DNA of 64,000 nucleotides from Pseudoduganella rivuli (GTDB lineage: Bacteria > Pseudomonadota > Gammaproteobacteria > Burkholderiales > Burkholderiaceae_D), in the NCBI RefSeq assembly GCF_009674485.1, contig NZ_WKJJ01000006.1, forward strand, positions 186,001 to 250,000, written 5' to 3'. The position numbers and the translations under genes were made by a program. Positions 45,636 through 54,346 of the stretch are shown one piece after another. Below the pieces are notes generated by a model. The model saw only the letters and a list, made by a program, of their open reading frames with translations, was not told the origin of the DNA and ran no database searches. Every line of letters starts with the position of its first letter. Positions within the stretch are counted from its first letter, which is position 1.

Positions 45636-46186
45636 GTTTGCGCCACCTCCTGCAATAACTCCTCCAGCAGCGCCCTGCCCTGCGGCCAGTCGCCCAGGCC
45701 GCTGGCCGCATTGATATGCCCATACGCGCCGATCGAAATGAAACGGCTGCCCCAAGCCTGCGCAATCGCGGCGGAATACACTGGGCCGCTATAAGGATCG
45801 TTATCGCTGGCCACGATCACCGCCGGGAAACCCAGCGGCTGCAACGGCAGCGGCTTGAAATTGCGCGCCTGCTGCGGGAAATTCGGCCCGTCCGGGTCGG
45901 GCACCGCCACCAATAACGCACCCGCCACCGGCGCCTTGCGCCCCGCGTAGCCGGCCGCCCAGTGCGCGACCGCCAGCGTGCCCAGGCTGTGCGCCACGAT
46001 CACGGTATCCGGTCCCAGTTCCCGCACCTTGGCTTCCAGGGTGGCGACCCAGTCATGGCGGTCCGGCGCATCCCATTCGGCGAACGGCACGCGCACATAG
46101 GACGGATTGTGCTGCTGCCAGCGGCTTTGCCAGTGCTCGGGGCCGGAATTGCTGATGCCGGGGACGATCAGGACGGGATGGGACAT
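45629..46186 (-). CDS. RBBP9/YdeN-type serine hydrolase
   Basis: The 185-residue alpha/beta hydrolase has the family start VLIVPGISNSGPEHWQ, nucleophile motif VAHSLGTLAV, acid region SDNDPY and histidine GHINAASG. It is a small cytoplasmic hydrolase of unknown substrate. The ATG at 46186 is preferred to 46198 by family pattern. The stop codon falls inside the REP-like repeat. Confidence 0.86.
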   Translation of the reverse strand: MSHPVLIVPGISNSGPEHWQSRWQQHNPSYVRVPFAEWDAPDRHDWVATLEAKVRELGPDTVIVAHSLGTLAVAHWAAGYAGRKAPVAGALLVAVPDPDGPNFPQQARNFKPLPLQPLGFPAVIVASDNDPYSGPVYSAAIAQAWGSRFISIGAYGHINAASGLGDWPQGRALLEELLQEVAQTA

Positions 46187-46272
46187 CGGACTCTCCATGT
46201 TGTACAGGTCGAGTCCATGCTAGCACGCCCCCTGGGCCGCAATTAGTTTATTTATTTATATCGTTATGCGAT

Positions 46273-47232
46273 TCAGTCGGCGGCGCGCGCCACGCTGACC
46301 TTGCGGATCATGATGGGCGTATGGTCGCCCTGCAGCATCACCGGTCCCTTGTCGCCTTCGCGGCTGTCCAGCGCACCGCCCGTGATGCCGGGGATTTCCT
46401 GGTTATCGATGACGGTCACGCCGTTCAATGTCACGGTGACGAAGCGCCCGCTGAGCGCCACTTCCAGCACCTGCCATTCGCCAGGCTTGCGCGACGCGTT
46501 CGTTTGCGGCCGCAGGTGGCCATAGATGGCGCCCATGCGCAGCGGGTCCGGCGGCGCGCCGTAAGCGTCGCCCAGCTGCACTTCATAGCGTCCGCGCAGG
46601 TAGACGCCACTGTTGCCGCCCGCCACCGTCATGAATTCCATGCGCAGTTTGAAATCGCCCAGCAGCACATCGCTGATCAAGTTGGTACAGGCGGCGCTGT
46701 TGGTCAAAATCCCTTTTTCGACTTTCCAGCATGGCTGCGCGGCGGGTTGCTGCGCGCGCCAGCCTTCCAGGTTGCGGCCATTGAACAGCTCCACCGGGCG
46801 GGTCCAGCGCTGGTTCGCCTTGCGCGGCAGGACTGGCGCCCGTTGCGCGACCCATGACAGTGCAATGCCGTCTTCATCGATGGTGGTGCCGCTCATGCGG
46901 TCGCCCGCCGGCATGGCGTCGAAGATCAGGTCCGCCGTATCTTTTTCGTACTGGCGCGGCACGCGCAACACCAGCTTGCCGCCGCTGTAATCGACTTCCG
47001 TCGCGTGCCGCGCCGAACCGAAGCGGCCGACCATGGTGGCCATCAATTCGGTTTCCTTGCGCAGCCGGATATCGAACCAGCTGGGATATTGCACGCCATC
47101 CTTGCCCGTCACCGTCAGGTTCCAGCGCCCCAGCACGGCATCGGCGAACCCGGGCGCATGCTGCGCGGGGGCGGCGGTCGCAACGGACGTGCTGGCAAGG
47201 CAAACTGCGGCAATGGCGGAGCGGAACAGCAT
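46273..47232 (-). CDS. Secreted DUF1080 (3-keto-disaccharide hydrolase-like) protein
   Basis: The 319-residue protein has a signal peptide (about residues 1-20), an N-terminal beta-rich segment and a DUF1080 concanavalin-like domain at about 140-315 (ELFNGRNLEGWRAQ, GDFKLRMEFMTVAGGNSGVYLRGRYEVQ is the core read in two parts, VTLNGVTVIDNQEIPG). The family binds or cleaves sugars in the periplasm. No sugar operon is nearby. Confidence 0.83.
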   Translation of the reverse strand: MLFRSAIAAVCLASTSVATAAPAQHAPGFADAVLGRWNLTVTGKDGVQYPSWFDIRLRKETELMATMVGRFGSARHATEVDYSGGKLVLRVPRQYEKDTADLIFDAMPAGDRMSGTTIDEDGIALSWVAQRAPVLPRKANQRWTRPVELFNGRNLEGWRAQQPAAQPCWKVEKGILTNSAACTNLISDVLLGDFKLRMEFMTVAGGNSGVYLRGRYEVQLGDAYGAPPDPLRMGAIYGHLRPQTNASRKPGEWQVLEVALSGRFVTVTLNGVTVIDNQEIPGITGGALDSREGDKGPVMLQGDHTPIMIRKVSVARAAD

Positions 47233-47407
47233 AGGGTCTCATCGGTTGACGGCAGCGCGGCTGCCCATGGTTACAGTATGCATGGCGCCCTCCATTTCAG
47301 CCATGCGGACAGGAGGCCGCGCGGCCAGAGCGTTGTATTACCGACAGTTCACTGTACCGGCGCCATTAAATTATGCGAAAGTGCAATTTTGCCGCCACGG
47401 AGACGCC

Positions 47408-48508
47408 ATGCCTTTGCCGCCGCTGACTTTGCCGCCACTGACGTTGCCTCCGGAATCGTGCCGCCTCCAGCCACTGGAGCACGCGCATGCATTGCACGCC
47501 GCGTTTTACCGGGAGGCGCACTGGCTGGACGTGGAGCAGGAGGCCGTGTTTGCCCGCAGCTGGCAACTGGCCGCACATGCGGACAGCCTGGAACACAGCG
47601 GCGACCACGTGGTGGGCGTCATCGCGGGCAAGCCGGTGATCATCGTGCGCCAGCCCGATGGCGGCCTGGCCGCGTTTTACAACGTCTGCCGCCACCGCGC
47701 GGGTCCGCTGGCCGTGTGCGATGGCCGTGGCGCCCGTGCGCTGCACTGCAAATACCATGGCTGGACGTACACGCTGGATGGCCGCTTGCGCGCCGCCACG
47801 GAAATGCAGGATGCACAGCAATTCGACATGACGCAGATACGGCTGCCGCGCGTGCAGGTGCGCGAGTGGCAGGGGCTGGTGTTCGTCGCGCTGTCGGATG
47901 AGGCGCCGCCGTTTGACGACGTGTTTGGCGGCATCCGCGAACGCATCGCCCCCATCGATCTATCGGCGATGCGCTTTGCCAAGCGCGATACCTACCGTAT
48001 CGCCTGCAACTGGAAAGTCTATGTCGACAATTTCCTCGAAGGCTACCACCTGCCCTTCGTACATCCTGGCCTGAATAAGGTGCTCGATTACCGCGCCTAC
48101 GACACGGAACTGTTCACGTGGTACTCGCTGCAGCATTCGCCGCTGCGCAACAACGACGGCATCTATGGTGACGGCGACGCGTTTTATTACTTCGTTTACC
48201 CGAACATCATGCTCAACATCACGCCGGGACGGCTGCAAACCAACCGCGTGCTGCCGGACGGCCACGGCCATTGCGTCGTCGAATTCGATTACTACTACAC
48301 GGACGATCCGGACGTGCAGGCGCGCATCGCGGCGGAACAGGCGTTCAGCGATGAAATCCAGGCCGAGGACATCGGCATTTGCGAACACGTGCAGCAAGGA
48401 CTGGCATCCGGTTCGTACCAGGCGGGGCGCCTGAACCCGAAGCGCGAAAGCGGCGTGTGGCACTTCCAGAACCTGCTGCGCGCAGCCTATGCGCAAACCC
48501 ATGGCTGA
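47408..48508 (+). CDS. Rieske-type aromatic-ring-hydroxylating oxygenase, large subunit
   Basis: The 366-residue oxygenase has a Rieske [2Fe-2S] domain with CRHRAGPLAVC and HCKYHGWTYTLDG (about residues 97-125) and a catalytic domain with the mononuclear iron site in DNFLEGYHLPFVHPGL (about 210-225). No reductase or small subunit is adjacent. A choline/carnitine-type or glycine-betaine-type oxygenase is possible. The next gene's start overlaps its stop, suggesting that the permease imports the substrate. The start at 47408 is selected by family alignment. Confidence 0.85.
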   Translation: MPLPPLTLPPLTLPPESCRLQPLEHAHALHAAFYREAHWLDVEQEAVFARSWQLAAHADSLEHSGDHVVGVIAGKPVIIVRQPDGGLAAFYNVCRHRAGPLAVCDGRGARALHCKYHGWTYTLDGRLRAATEMQDAQQFDMTQIRLPRVQVREWQGLVFVALSDEAPPFDDVFGGIRERIAPIDLSAMRFAKRDTYRIACNWKVYVDNFLEGYHLPFVHPGLNKVLDYRAYDTELFTWYSLQHSPLRNNDGIYGDGDAFYYFVYPNIMLNITPGRLQTNRVLPDGHGHCVVEFDYYYTDDPDVQARIAAEQAFSDEIQAEDIGICEHVQQGLASGSYQAGRLNPKRESGVWHFQNLLRAAYAQTHG

Positions 48509-49838
48509 TCCCGCCGCCACCCCGGAACGCCCGCTGGGCTTCTGGATGTGCACGTCGCTGATCGTCGGCAACGTGATCGGCATGGGCATTTTCCTGCTGC
48601 CGGCATCGCTGGCGCCCTACGGATTGAACGCCTTTATCGGCTGGGGCGTCACCGTGGCCGGATGCTGCTGCATCGCCTATGTGTTTGCCCGCTATGCGCA
48701 AGCGCTGCCGGACGAAGACGGGCCGTATGGCTACACCAAGCGGGCCTTTGGCGGCGGCGTCGCCTTCTTCGTCATGTGGTGCTACTGGGTATCGACGTGG
48801 ATCACCAACGCCACGCTGGCCATCGGCGTGACGGGCTACCTGACGGCGCTGGCGCCACCACTGGGCAAGGCGGTGCAAGCCGCGCCGGTCCTGGCGCCCA
48901 TGGTGGCGCTGCTGCTGATCTGGCTCTTCACGATTATCAACCTGCTGGGCGCGCGCATGTCGGGCCGGGTGCAGATGGGATCGACCCTGCTGAAATTGCT
49001 GCCGATGGCGGCCGTCATGGTGCTCGGTGCGATGGTGCTGGCCACGGATCCGCAAGCGTATGCGGCGCACGTGCCGGCGGTCCCGCTGTCGCTGGAAGCC
49101 ACGGCGGCGGCAGGCACCGTATCGCTGTTCGCCATGCTGGGCGTGGAATGCGCCACCATCCCGTCCGGCAAGGTGACACGGCCGGAAATCACCATTCCCC
49201 GCGCGACGATCGCCGGCACCCTGATTGCCGCGCTGGTGTCGATCGCCGTCTCCGCCGTGCCGCTGCTGCTGTTGCCGCAGGCCGCCGTGGCGCAATCGGG
49301 GGCGCCGTTTGTCGACTTGTTCAACCGCTACTGGGGCGCCGATGCGGGACGCTGGGTCGCGTTGTTCGTCGTGGTCAGCGGCCTCGGTGCGCTCAATGGC
49401 TGGACCCTGGTGGGTGGCGAACTGACGGCGTCCGTCGCGGCGCACGGCATTTTCCCCGCGTGGCTGCGCACGCAAAACCGCCACCACGCGCCCGGCCACG
49501 GCTTGCTGCTGATGGCGGTGCTGGCCAGCGCCATGGTGGCCATGAATTACAGCCGCACGCTGGCCGATGGCTTTACTTTTCTCAGTGTGGTGACGACGGC
49601 CGCCAACCTGCCGTTGTACCTGGTGGGGGCGTTGGGTTTGTACAAGCTGTGGCGGCGCGGGTTAATCAACGGCGAAGCGGCGTGGCTGCGTTTTTGCGCC
49701 ATCGCCGCCGCCATCTATTGCGCGTGGGCGTTTTACGGCATGGGACGCGAAGCGTCGCTGTGGGCGGTGGCGCTGGGCGCCGTCAGCCTGCCAATGTTCT
49801 GGCTGGCGCGCCGGCGTCACAAGCTGCAAGCGCCGTGA
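48501..49838 (+). CDS. APC-family amino-acid permease/antiporter
   Basis: The 445-residue 12-TM protein contains the family motif TSLIVGNVIGMGIFLLPASL near residue 15 and FAMLGVECATIPSGKV near 215, resembling the AdiC/PotE/CadB antiporters. ATGGCTGA overlap with the Rieske oxygenase implies coupled expression. Confidence 0.86.
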   Translation: MADPAATPERPLGFWMCTSLIVGNVIGMGIFLLPASLAPYGLNAFIGWGVTVAGCCCIAYVFARYAQALPDEDGPYGYTKRAFGGGVAFFVMWCYWVSTWITNATLAIGVTGYLTALAPPLGKAVQAAPVLAPMVALLLIWLFTIINLLGARMSGRVQMGSTLLKLLPMAAVMVLGAMVLATDPQAYAAHVPAVPLSLEATAAAGTVSLFAMLGVECATIPSGKVTRPEITIPRATIAGTLIAALVSIAVSAVPLLLLPQAAVAQSGAPFVDLFNRYWGADAGRWVALFVVVSGLGALNGWTLVGGELTASVAAHGIFPAWLRTQNRHHAPGHGLLLMAVLASAMVAMNYSRTLADGFTFLSVVTTAANLPLYLVGALGLYKLWRRGLINGEAAWLRFCAIAAAIYCAWAFYGMGREASLWAVALGAVSLPMFWLARRRHKLQAP

Positions 49839-49842
49839 ACCG

Positions 49843-50694
49843 TCAGCGCCGCGCCAGCACCATCCGTGGCGGCACGGCTTCCAGCGGCACGTCCTCGTAC
49901 CATTTACTGAACAGGCGCTTCAACTCGCCGCTGGCATCGAGTTGCGCCAATGCGCGGTTGAGGCGCGCCACCGTGCCGGCCGGCACATGGCGTCCCGCCA
50001 CCATGTAGAAGCGCTGCGTATCCATGGTCGCGGGCAGCACGCGCACCTTGCCGTCCAGTCCTGCCTTGCGGATTTCCGCCCCAATGCCGGGCGAGCGGTG
50101 GTAATAGAAACGGCCCCGTCCCGCCAGCAGCTTGCGCAGGTTGGTGGTGGCGTCGGTGGCGCCGGAATCGATGGCCAGCCCGCCCAGTTCCCGCAAGCGC
50201 GCCACCTGGCCGAAACCATGAATGGCCAGGATGGCGCCCTTCTCCCCGAGATTGCGCACGTCCTCCCAGGAGGCGACGTCGACGGGATCATCGGCGCGCG
50301 CCACCAGGTGATACGTCACGGAAAACAGCGCCGGTTCCGCATACGACAGATCCGCTTCGCGTTCGCGGTTGCGCATCAGGCCGCAGCCGATGTCGAGCGT
50401 CCCGCTGCGCAATTCCGCTTCCAGCCGGGGCAACGGCCGCCATTGCTGGTCGCCTGTGATGCGCAGGCCGGGATCGTTTTTTTCTATGGCGCGATGAATG
50501 TCGATGCACAAGCCTGCCGCGCCGCCGTCCGCCGCGACAAATTTCGGTGCGGTGCCTTGCTGTGCCGCGGTGCGCAATTCAATGCTATCGGCGGCATGTG
50601 CCGGCACGGCGGCCCATGCAGCAGCCGCGAAGGTGCCGCTGATGGCGCCGGCGATGGCGGCGATGACGATGCCGCCGCGCCCCGTGAACTTCAT
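49843..50694 (-). CDS. Periplasmic solute-binding protein (family 3-like)
   Basis: The 283-residue protein has a signal peptide (about residues 1-33) and an SBP_bac_3-type fold (CIDIHRAIEKND, LDIGCGLMRNREREADLSYAEP, GTVARLNRALAQLDASGELKRL). It is not next to an ABC permease, so it could be a stand-alone sensor or scavenger. It is convergent with the APC permease. Confidence 0.8.
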   Translation of the reverse strand: MKFTGRGGIVIAAIAGAISGTFAAAAWAAVPAHAADSIELRTAAQQGTAPKFVAADGGAAGLCIDIHRAIEKNDPGLRITGDQQWRPLPRLEAELRSGTLDIGCGLMRNREREADLSYAEPALFSVTYHLVARADDPVDVASWEDVRNLGEKGAILAIHGFGQVARLRELGGLAIDSGATDATTNLRKLLAGRGRFYYHRSPGIGAEIRKAGLDGKVRVLPATMDTQRFYMVAGRHVPAGTVARLNRALAQLDASGELKRLFSKWYEDVPLEAVPPRMVLARR

Positions 50695-50844
50695 GGTTGT
50701 CCCTTTTCCCTCGCTCCAGTACCGCTATTTTGCCACGGTCTGTGCTGTAACTATGGGGCAGCCACGCGGGCTGCCTGCCGGTCATTCTAGGTCGCTATCC
50801 GGCAACGGCCATCGGGGATAACACGTAGCGCCATGATCGGTGCG

Positions 50845-52017
50845 TCAGCGGCCCCACTCCTGCAGGAATTCCGCACGCGCCGCCAATGCCGTATCGGCAA
50901 AGTCGGAAAACAGCCCATCGACGCCCAGCGTGAAGAATTGCTTGTATTCCGCCTTGGGGTCGCCCTTGTAATCGCCGGCCAGACGGCGCTTTTCATTGCG
51001 GAAAGTGTACGGGTGCACGAACAGGCCGGCCCTGTGCGCATCGTCGACCAGCGTGGTGGCCGGCAGGGTCGCCGTATCCGCTTCATTGACCTTGCCGTCG
51101 CCATTGAGGTCCGCCACCTTGCCGTCCGCGCCCACGGAACCCTTGACGCTCACGATATAGCGCTTCCATGGGCCGATGCCGTCCGCGTAGGTCTTGATTT
51201 CCGCCAGCCCGGCCGGCGTCACCATGGCGGAAAACAGGCGCGTGTCGCCCGCCTGCGCCCAGTCGTACGGGCGGTCGTATGGCGCGGCGTACGTCAGCTT
51301 GCCGGTCGTCAGATCGACGTCGTCCGCATCGATCAATTGCACCATTTTCAGCGTGGAACCCTTGCTGCGCATGTATTTCAGGCTGCCCGGCTCGAACGAC
51401 TGGATGTACACGGGCGCGCTGCGGTCGCTCCAGCCCGCGTTGGCCAGCAGCGCCAGCAACTTGTCTTCCAGCGGCAAGCCTTGCTGGCGGTGGAACGTGG
51501 GGTTCTTGGTTTCGGGATAGAGCGCGATGGTGCGGCCGCTCTTCTTGATCATGTCGATGATTTCCTGGATCGTCGCGATGCGGTACTTGCCGTTGAATTC
51601 CCGCGGGCGCTGGGCGTCGGTCGAGATGCCGCCCAGCGTCTTGATTTCCGCCAGCGTGAAGTCGCCGGCGAACCAGCCTTCCTGCAGCTCGCCATCGACA
51701 TGCATGGTGCGCTTGCGCGACGCGAATTCCGGGTGCTGCGCAACGTCCGTGCTGTAGGCAAGATTCGGATCGTGGCGCGCGATCAGCACGCCGTCCTTGG
51801 TGGAAACCACGTCCGGCTCGATGGCGTCCGCACCCATGTCGATGGCTTTCGCATACGCCTCCACGGTTTCTTCCGGCAACGCGCCGCTGGCGCCACGGTG
51901 CGCCAGCACCATCGGAGCCTTGCCATCGAGCGTAGGCAGCGGGTTTTCCGTGCTGCCGCAGGCGGCCAGCGCCGCCAGCAGGCTGGTGGCCATGGCGGTT
52001 CGTACGAAGTGGTTCAT
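50845..52017 (-). CDS. glpQ: Lipoprotein glycerophosphodiester phosphodiesterase
   Basis: The 390-residue GDPD enzyme has a lipobox LAAC near residue 20. Catalytic motifs are VLAHRGASGALPEET near 37-51 and AIEPDVVSTKDGVLIARHD near 66-84. Its length and periplasmic location match GlpQ, which hydrolyses glycerophosphodiesters to glycerol-3-phosphate. The start at 52017 gives a proper signal sequence. Confidence 0.88.
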   Translation of the reverse strand: MNHFVRTAMATSLLAALAACGSTENPLPTLDGKAPMVLAHRGASGALPEETVEAYAKAIDMGADAIEPDVVSTKDGVLIARHDPNLAYSTDVAQHPEFASRKRTMHVDGELQEGWFAGDFTLAEIKTLGGISTDAQRPREFNGKYRIATIQEIIDMIKKSGRTIALYPETKNPTFHRQQGLPLEDKLLALLANAGWSDRSAPVYIQSFEPGSLKYMRSKGSTLKMVQLIDADDVDLTTGKLTYAAPYDRPYDWAQAGDTRLFSAMVTPAGLAEIKTYADGIGPWKRYIVSVKGSVGADGKVADLNGDGKVNEADTATLPATTLVDDAHRAGLFVHPYTFRNEKRRLAGDYKGDPKAEYKQFFTLGVDGLFSDFADTALAARAEFLQEWGR

Positions 52018-52114
52018 TGTGCAATCCTTCCGAGTTGAGGTCGGGCGGATTGTATTCAGCAAAAATGACAAGCTTGTGAAACTGATATCGAATTCAATAT
52101 CATGTCCGCATCGC

Positions 52115-52143
52115 TTGCAGGATCGAAGCCGGGTCCGTATAAT
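52115..52143 (+). promoter_or_regulatory. Promoter of the fourth tRNA-Lys
   Basis: TTGCAG (52115-52120), a 17-nt spacer and a perfect TATAAT (52138-52143) end 11 bases before the tRNA, as at the copy at 30598. Confidence 0.85.
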
Positions 52144-52154
52144 GCGGGCCCTTC

Positions 52155-52230
52155 GGGTCGTTAGCTCAGCTGGTAGAGCAGCGGACTTTTAATCCGTTGG
52201 TCGCAGGTTCGAATCCCGCACGGCCTACCA
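52155..52230 (+). tRNA. tRNA-Lys (UUU), fourth copy
   Basis: The 76-nt gene is identical to the other three. Its 3' end points at the biosynthetic operon, which ends 92 bases away; tRNA 3' ends are common integration sites. Confidence 0.97.
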
Positions 52231-52251
52231 CGAATACATGCTGTACAGATC

Positions 52252-52286
52252 AGGCTTTCCCGCTTCGGCGCGAAAGCCTTTTTTGC
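52252..52286 (+). terminator. Terminator of the fourth tRNA-Lys
   Basis: AGGCTTTC-C-CGC pairs with GCG-C-GAAAGCCT around TTCG and is followed by six T. It differs from the copy at 30694 by paired (compensated) changes. Confidence 0.88.
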
Positions 52287-52321
52287 GTCCTCAATGCGTC
52301 ACGCCGGCGCGGTGCGTCCCA

Positions 52322-53035
52322 TCAGTCGTTGGGAATTGGAATTTCCAGGATGGTTTGAGGCGGTAACGGCGTCCACTGTTCGGCAGGCGCCAGCGCTGGC
52401 ACGATTTCCGAAGAAATGATTCTGCAGTCGGGCGACACTGTTTCATGCATCGTGAAATAGCGCGGCCAGGTGTCGGATGGCGAGCGCCAGTGGATCACAT
52501 AGGCGCAATCGGGCTTGATCGCGAACGCGTTTCCCGAGTTGCTTCCAGGTTCGGGAATGTTCCGCAGCCGCTCCAATGCTTCCGACTGGTCGAGCGATGC
52601 TGTACCTTCTGGCACCAGGTAATCGAAGTACTCAGCAGAATCGAAGGTCGAGGATGGCAAGCCGAGAAACTGATGGACCGTCGGCTGGCTGCCGTTGTGC
52701 ATGAAGTACCAGTCTTCCGCCGGACGCTTCAGCGGGTGCGTGAATTGCGCGCCGATGGTGGTCGATGACGTGGTTCGACGGACGTGGATCGCCAGGAAGT
52801 CCGTCTTCACCGACGCGAGGCCGGAAGCAAGGAGGCTGATCTCGGCCGCCGTGGTTTCGCGCATGGCCGACAATCCAGTCGGCGCGTCCATGTCGCGCCA
52901 CACGGCGCCCCAACCGTGCGGATGTTGGGAAAACGAGGCTTCGTGATCCGCAGTGTCTCCGCGCGCGACGGCTACCATCGCTTGGACGATATCGGCAGTA
53001 TTGAATTTACCGGTAGCAAGTATCATACGGCACAT
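52322..53035 (-). CDS. Class II glutamine amidotransferase-like protein
   Basis: The 237-residue protein begins MCRM, placing a potential N-terminal nucleophile cysteine at position 2 as in Ntn-type glutamine amidotransferases (YafJ/EgtC-like). It also has HPHGWGAVW near 38-46, LAIHVRRTT near 81-89 and WYFMHNGSQP near 107-116, which are substrate-pocket motifs of that family. It is the last gene of the operon, 27 bases after the aminotransferase. It could hydrolyse glutamine or remove a gamma-glutamyl group from the product; EgtC does the latter in ergothioneine synthesis. Confidence 0.75.
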   Translation of the reverse strand: MCRMILATGKFNTADIVQAMVAVARGDTADHEASFSQHPHGWGAVWRDMDAPTGLSAMRETTAAEISLLASGLASVKTDFLAIHVRRTTSSTTIGAQFTHPLKRPAEDWYFMHNGSQPTVHQFLGLPSSTFDSAEYFDYLVPEGTASLDQSEALERLRNIPEPGSNSGNAFAIKPDCAYVIHWRSPSDTWPRYFTMHETVSPDCRIISSEIVPALAPAEQWTPLPPQTILEIPIPND

Positions 53036-53062
53036 GGATTGGTCTGTCCTCGAAAGAAATGG

Positions 53063-54346
53063 CTATGGTTGATGGGACCGGATATCGGCGACTTGCTTGA
53101 TGACGCGCTCGAATGCCGTGGCAACGTCAGCCATATCGGACCCGGGCCCCAGCAATGCAGCATGATGGAAGGCCACCGAGCGGCGGGCGATGTCGTTTGC
53201 GACAGGCAGCGCAAACTGTTCCGCATCAATGCGAGCTGGATAATCGCCCCCCAGCGCAAACCGCCGCCTCGATCGTGGCTGGTAGAGGCGATTGGCATAG
53301 ATGGGCGGATAGACGGGCCGTACCAGCATGCCCAGTTCGGCACTCAACGCTTCCCCGACAGCGGCGATGTCGGCGCCTTTCAGGCGTTCCTCAGGAAAGG
53401 TCGCGACATAGCTGGAATACGTACGCAACGTGGTACCGGGAGCGCTCTGCTGAGTTTGTATGCCGATTTCGGCCATATAGCGGTCGAGCAGCGCGGCGTT
53501 GCGCCTGCGCGTTTCGTTTTGCCCGTCGAGCAGGGCAAGCTGCTCGATCAGCAAGGCGGACTGAAACTCCGAGAGGGCGCGGTTGCTCCCCATCGGCTCG
53601 CCAGTCTCGATCAACTCGCTATATCCGCGGCGCGGCGCGTCCGCCGCATAGCGGCGCCCATCGGCGCGCAGGCACTGCAGACGGCGCGCAAGTTCGGCAT
53701 CGCTGGTAATCGTCGCGCCCCCCTCGCCGCACGTCAGCACCTTCGTATGGTGCATGCTGAAAGCACCGACATGTCCGAAGGTGCCGACTTTTCTGGATTT
53801 GTATTGCGCACCGTGGGACTGGGCGCAATCCTCGATCAGTTTGATCGATGCGCGTTCGGCGATCCTGGTCAGACGCTCCATGTCCGCCACACCTGAGTAC
53901 AGATGCACGACCACAATCGCTTTCGTCGCCGGCGAGATCAGCCGCTCCACTGAATCCGGATCGATGCAGAGGGTATGGGGGTCGACGTCGGCAAAGACGG
54001 GAATCGCATTGACGCCAAGGATCGTGGATGCCGAGGCGACCCATGACAAGGCCGGGGTGATGACTTCGTCCCCGGCGCCGACGCCACACGCTTCGAGCGC
54101 CATCATGAGACTGGCTGTGCCGCTCGCGGCCGGCACGCAGTGTGGCACATCATGATACTGCGCGAACGATTCGGCAAAGCGCCGGTCAAAGCTGGCCTGG
54201 CCGCGATAAGGTCCGCTGATCGACCAGCGGCCCGAGTGCAATACTTCGTTCAATGCATTGAGCGCCCCGGGAGCCGGGATCGGCCAGACAGGCCAGCCCC
54301 CTTCACGCACGGGCTGCCCCCCGTGGATCGCAAGGGGCGGGCTCAT
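53063..54346 (-). CDS. BtrS/StrS-like PLP aminotransferase for cyclitol amination
   Basis: The 427-residue DegT/DnrJ/EryC1/StrS enzyme closely follows the butirosin BtrS pattern: GRWSISGPYRGQ near residue 39, CVPAASGTASLMMALEA near 69, DPHTLCIDPDSVE near 120, EDCAQSHGAQY near 173, and the PLP-lysine block HHTKVLTCGEGGATI near 200. BtrS transfers the amino group of glutamine to 2-deoxy-scyllo-inosose and later to the aminodehydro intermediate of 2-deoxystreptamine. Sharing an operon with a DOI-synthase-like gene makes that role likely. Coupled by ATGA overlap to the acyltransferase gene. Confidence 0.83.
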   Translation of the reverse strand: MSPPLAIHGGQPVREGGWPVWPIPAPGALNALNEVLHSGRWSISGPYRGQASFDRRFAESFAQYHDVPHCVPAASGTASLMMALEACGVGAGDEVITPALSWVASASTILGVNAIPVFADVDPHTLCIDPDSVERLISPATKAIVVVHLYSGVADMERLTRIAERASIKLIEDCAQSHGAQYKSRKVGTFGHVGAFSMHHTKVLTCGEGGATITSDAELARRLQCLRADGRRYAADAPRRGYSELIETGEPMGSNRALSEFQSALLIEQLALLDGQNETRRRNAALLDRYMAEIGIQTQQSAPGTTLRTYSSYVATFPEERLKGADIAAVGEALSAELGMLVRPVYPPIYANRLYQPRSRRRFALGGDYPARIDAEQFALPVANDIARRSVAFHHAALLGPGSDMADVATAFERVIKQVADIRSHQP

